A stretch of 5,887 nucleotides of DNA. Source: Planctomycetota bacterium. Lineage in GTDB: Bacteria > Planctomycetota > Planctomycetia > Isosphaerales > Isosphaeraceae. A program made the position numbers and the translations under genes. The stretch lies in contig JAJYCH010000336.1 in the NCBI GenBank assembly GCA_021778575.1, forward strand, positions 1-5,887. The letters are read 5' to 3'. Under the pieces are notes generated by a model that saw nothing but the letters and a program-made list of their open reading frames with translations, made no database searches and had not been told where the DNA came from. Below are positions 5,455 to 5,887 of this stretch, piece by piece (within the stretch, counting starts at the first letter, position 1; every line of letters begins with the position of its first letter).

Positions 5455-5887
5455 TCAGATCGAATCAAGCATCCGCTTCAACCCGCCCTCATAAGAGCCG
5501 CCGAAATCGACTCGCGTCAGATCATCGGTTCTCATGGCGAACGAACCGTTTCGTTGACCATCGGTCGTAATCTGGCGACCAACAATCATGTCGTCGGAGA
5601 ACTGGAATTGATCCGCAATGTAACACGTCCTCGAATCCAGTCGCTCGCGGAAGAACGTTACCAGAGGGGCCATCGTCCGGGCGGTTGCCAGAATCCCCCA
5701 CCAGGAAGACAGGTCGGTCTCCCTTGCCTGGTCGTGCCCGACTGGTGCCGGCAGGGCCTTCTCCCAGCCCAGCAGATAATCCGTACCCCAGCGCAAATAG
5801 CTGATGTCGGCCGTTGCGATCACAGTGAACCCATTGTGCTGAATGTCGTCGCCGACCACACCGATCAGGACGAACTCGGCCGATGTG
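5455..5887 (-). CDS. C-terminal part of an unassigned protein, truncated by the window edge
   Basis: The frame stays open to the right edge (143 residues visible), so the true start lies outside. A GTG at 5857-5859 is possible, but the residues before it read 'SAEFVLIGVV' and join smoothly with 'GDDIQHNGFTVIATADISYLRW', which argues for a longer protein. That first part looks like a small beta-barrel strand pattern ('FVLIG...NGFTVI...DI'), similar in style to Sm- or SH3-like domains. A helical segment follows ('SSWWGILATARTMAPLVTFFRERLD'), then 'CYIADQFQFSDDMIVGRQITTDG' and 'FAMRTDDLTRVDFGGSYEGGLKRMLDS', a second strand-turn-strand repeat of similar layout ('F.M..DDLTRVDFG'). The protein may therefore hold two related barrel-like domains. 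No membrane segment is seen in the visible part. I assign no function. It ends in its own terminator, so it is separate from serS. Confidence 0.75.
   Translation of the reverse strand, partial: TSAEFVLIGVVGDDIQHNGFTVIATADISYLRWGTDYLLGWEKALPAPVGHDQARETDLSSWWGILATARTMAPLVTFFRERLDSRTCYIADQFQFSDDMIVGRQITTDGQRNGSFAMRTDDLTRVDFGGSYEGGLKRMLDSI

Noticed and set aside
5857..5859. GTG as the start of the partial gene at the right edge
   Set aside because: The frame stays open to the window edge and the residues before the GTG form a plausible strand continuous with what follows. The gene more likely begins beyond the window.

Overview
All eight genes I can support lie on the minus strand, so the window reads right to left. 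GC content is high, and overlapping open frames on the plus strand are shadows of these genes. Two features point to a planctomycete, probably of the Isosphaeraceae type. The first is a small protein at 509-865 whose N-terminus has the planctomycete-typical pattern of a short basic stretch, 'RFNVRGLMVLVAILAL' and a single membrane anchor, and whose C-terminus has the matching 'YHGRMKQKYEEAASRPW' and 'PDPPEP' signature. The second is the mixture of housekeeping genes with small unassigned ones. The lineage is inferred from style of sequence only.

Layout in the direction of transcription: (1) the C-terminal part of an unassigned gene entering from the right edge (5455-5887), closed by a clear hairpin terminator (5397-5431). 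(2) A tight run of five genes with gaps of -4 to 43 nt: serS (seryl-tRNA synthetase), an unassigned 217-residue protein, a PIN-like nuclease-fold protein of the DUF4935 kind, a 92-residue two-helix membrane protein, and mgtE (CBS-domain magnesium channel/transporter). This run is probably one operon. (3) After a 94-nt gap with a possible promoter, a small anchored planctomycete protein (509-865), followed by a second likely terminator (465-495). (4) A 123-residue protein resembling the DUF2188 family (8-379).

serS and mgtE are conventional, with all family hallmarks present. The most interesting part is what lies between them. An unassigned gene and a PIN-like gene are translationally coupled, a two-gene layout reminiscent of toxin-antitoxin or other RNA-targeting modules. 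The intergenic regions also hold short repeated and inverted elements, including a 17/18 repeat directly behind two stop codons. No gene-free stretch longer than 300 bases exists. I saw no tRNA, rRNA, CRISPR array, insertion sequence or attachment site.
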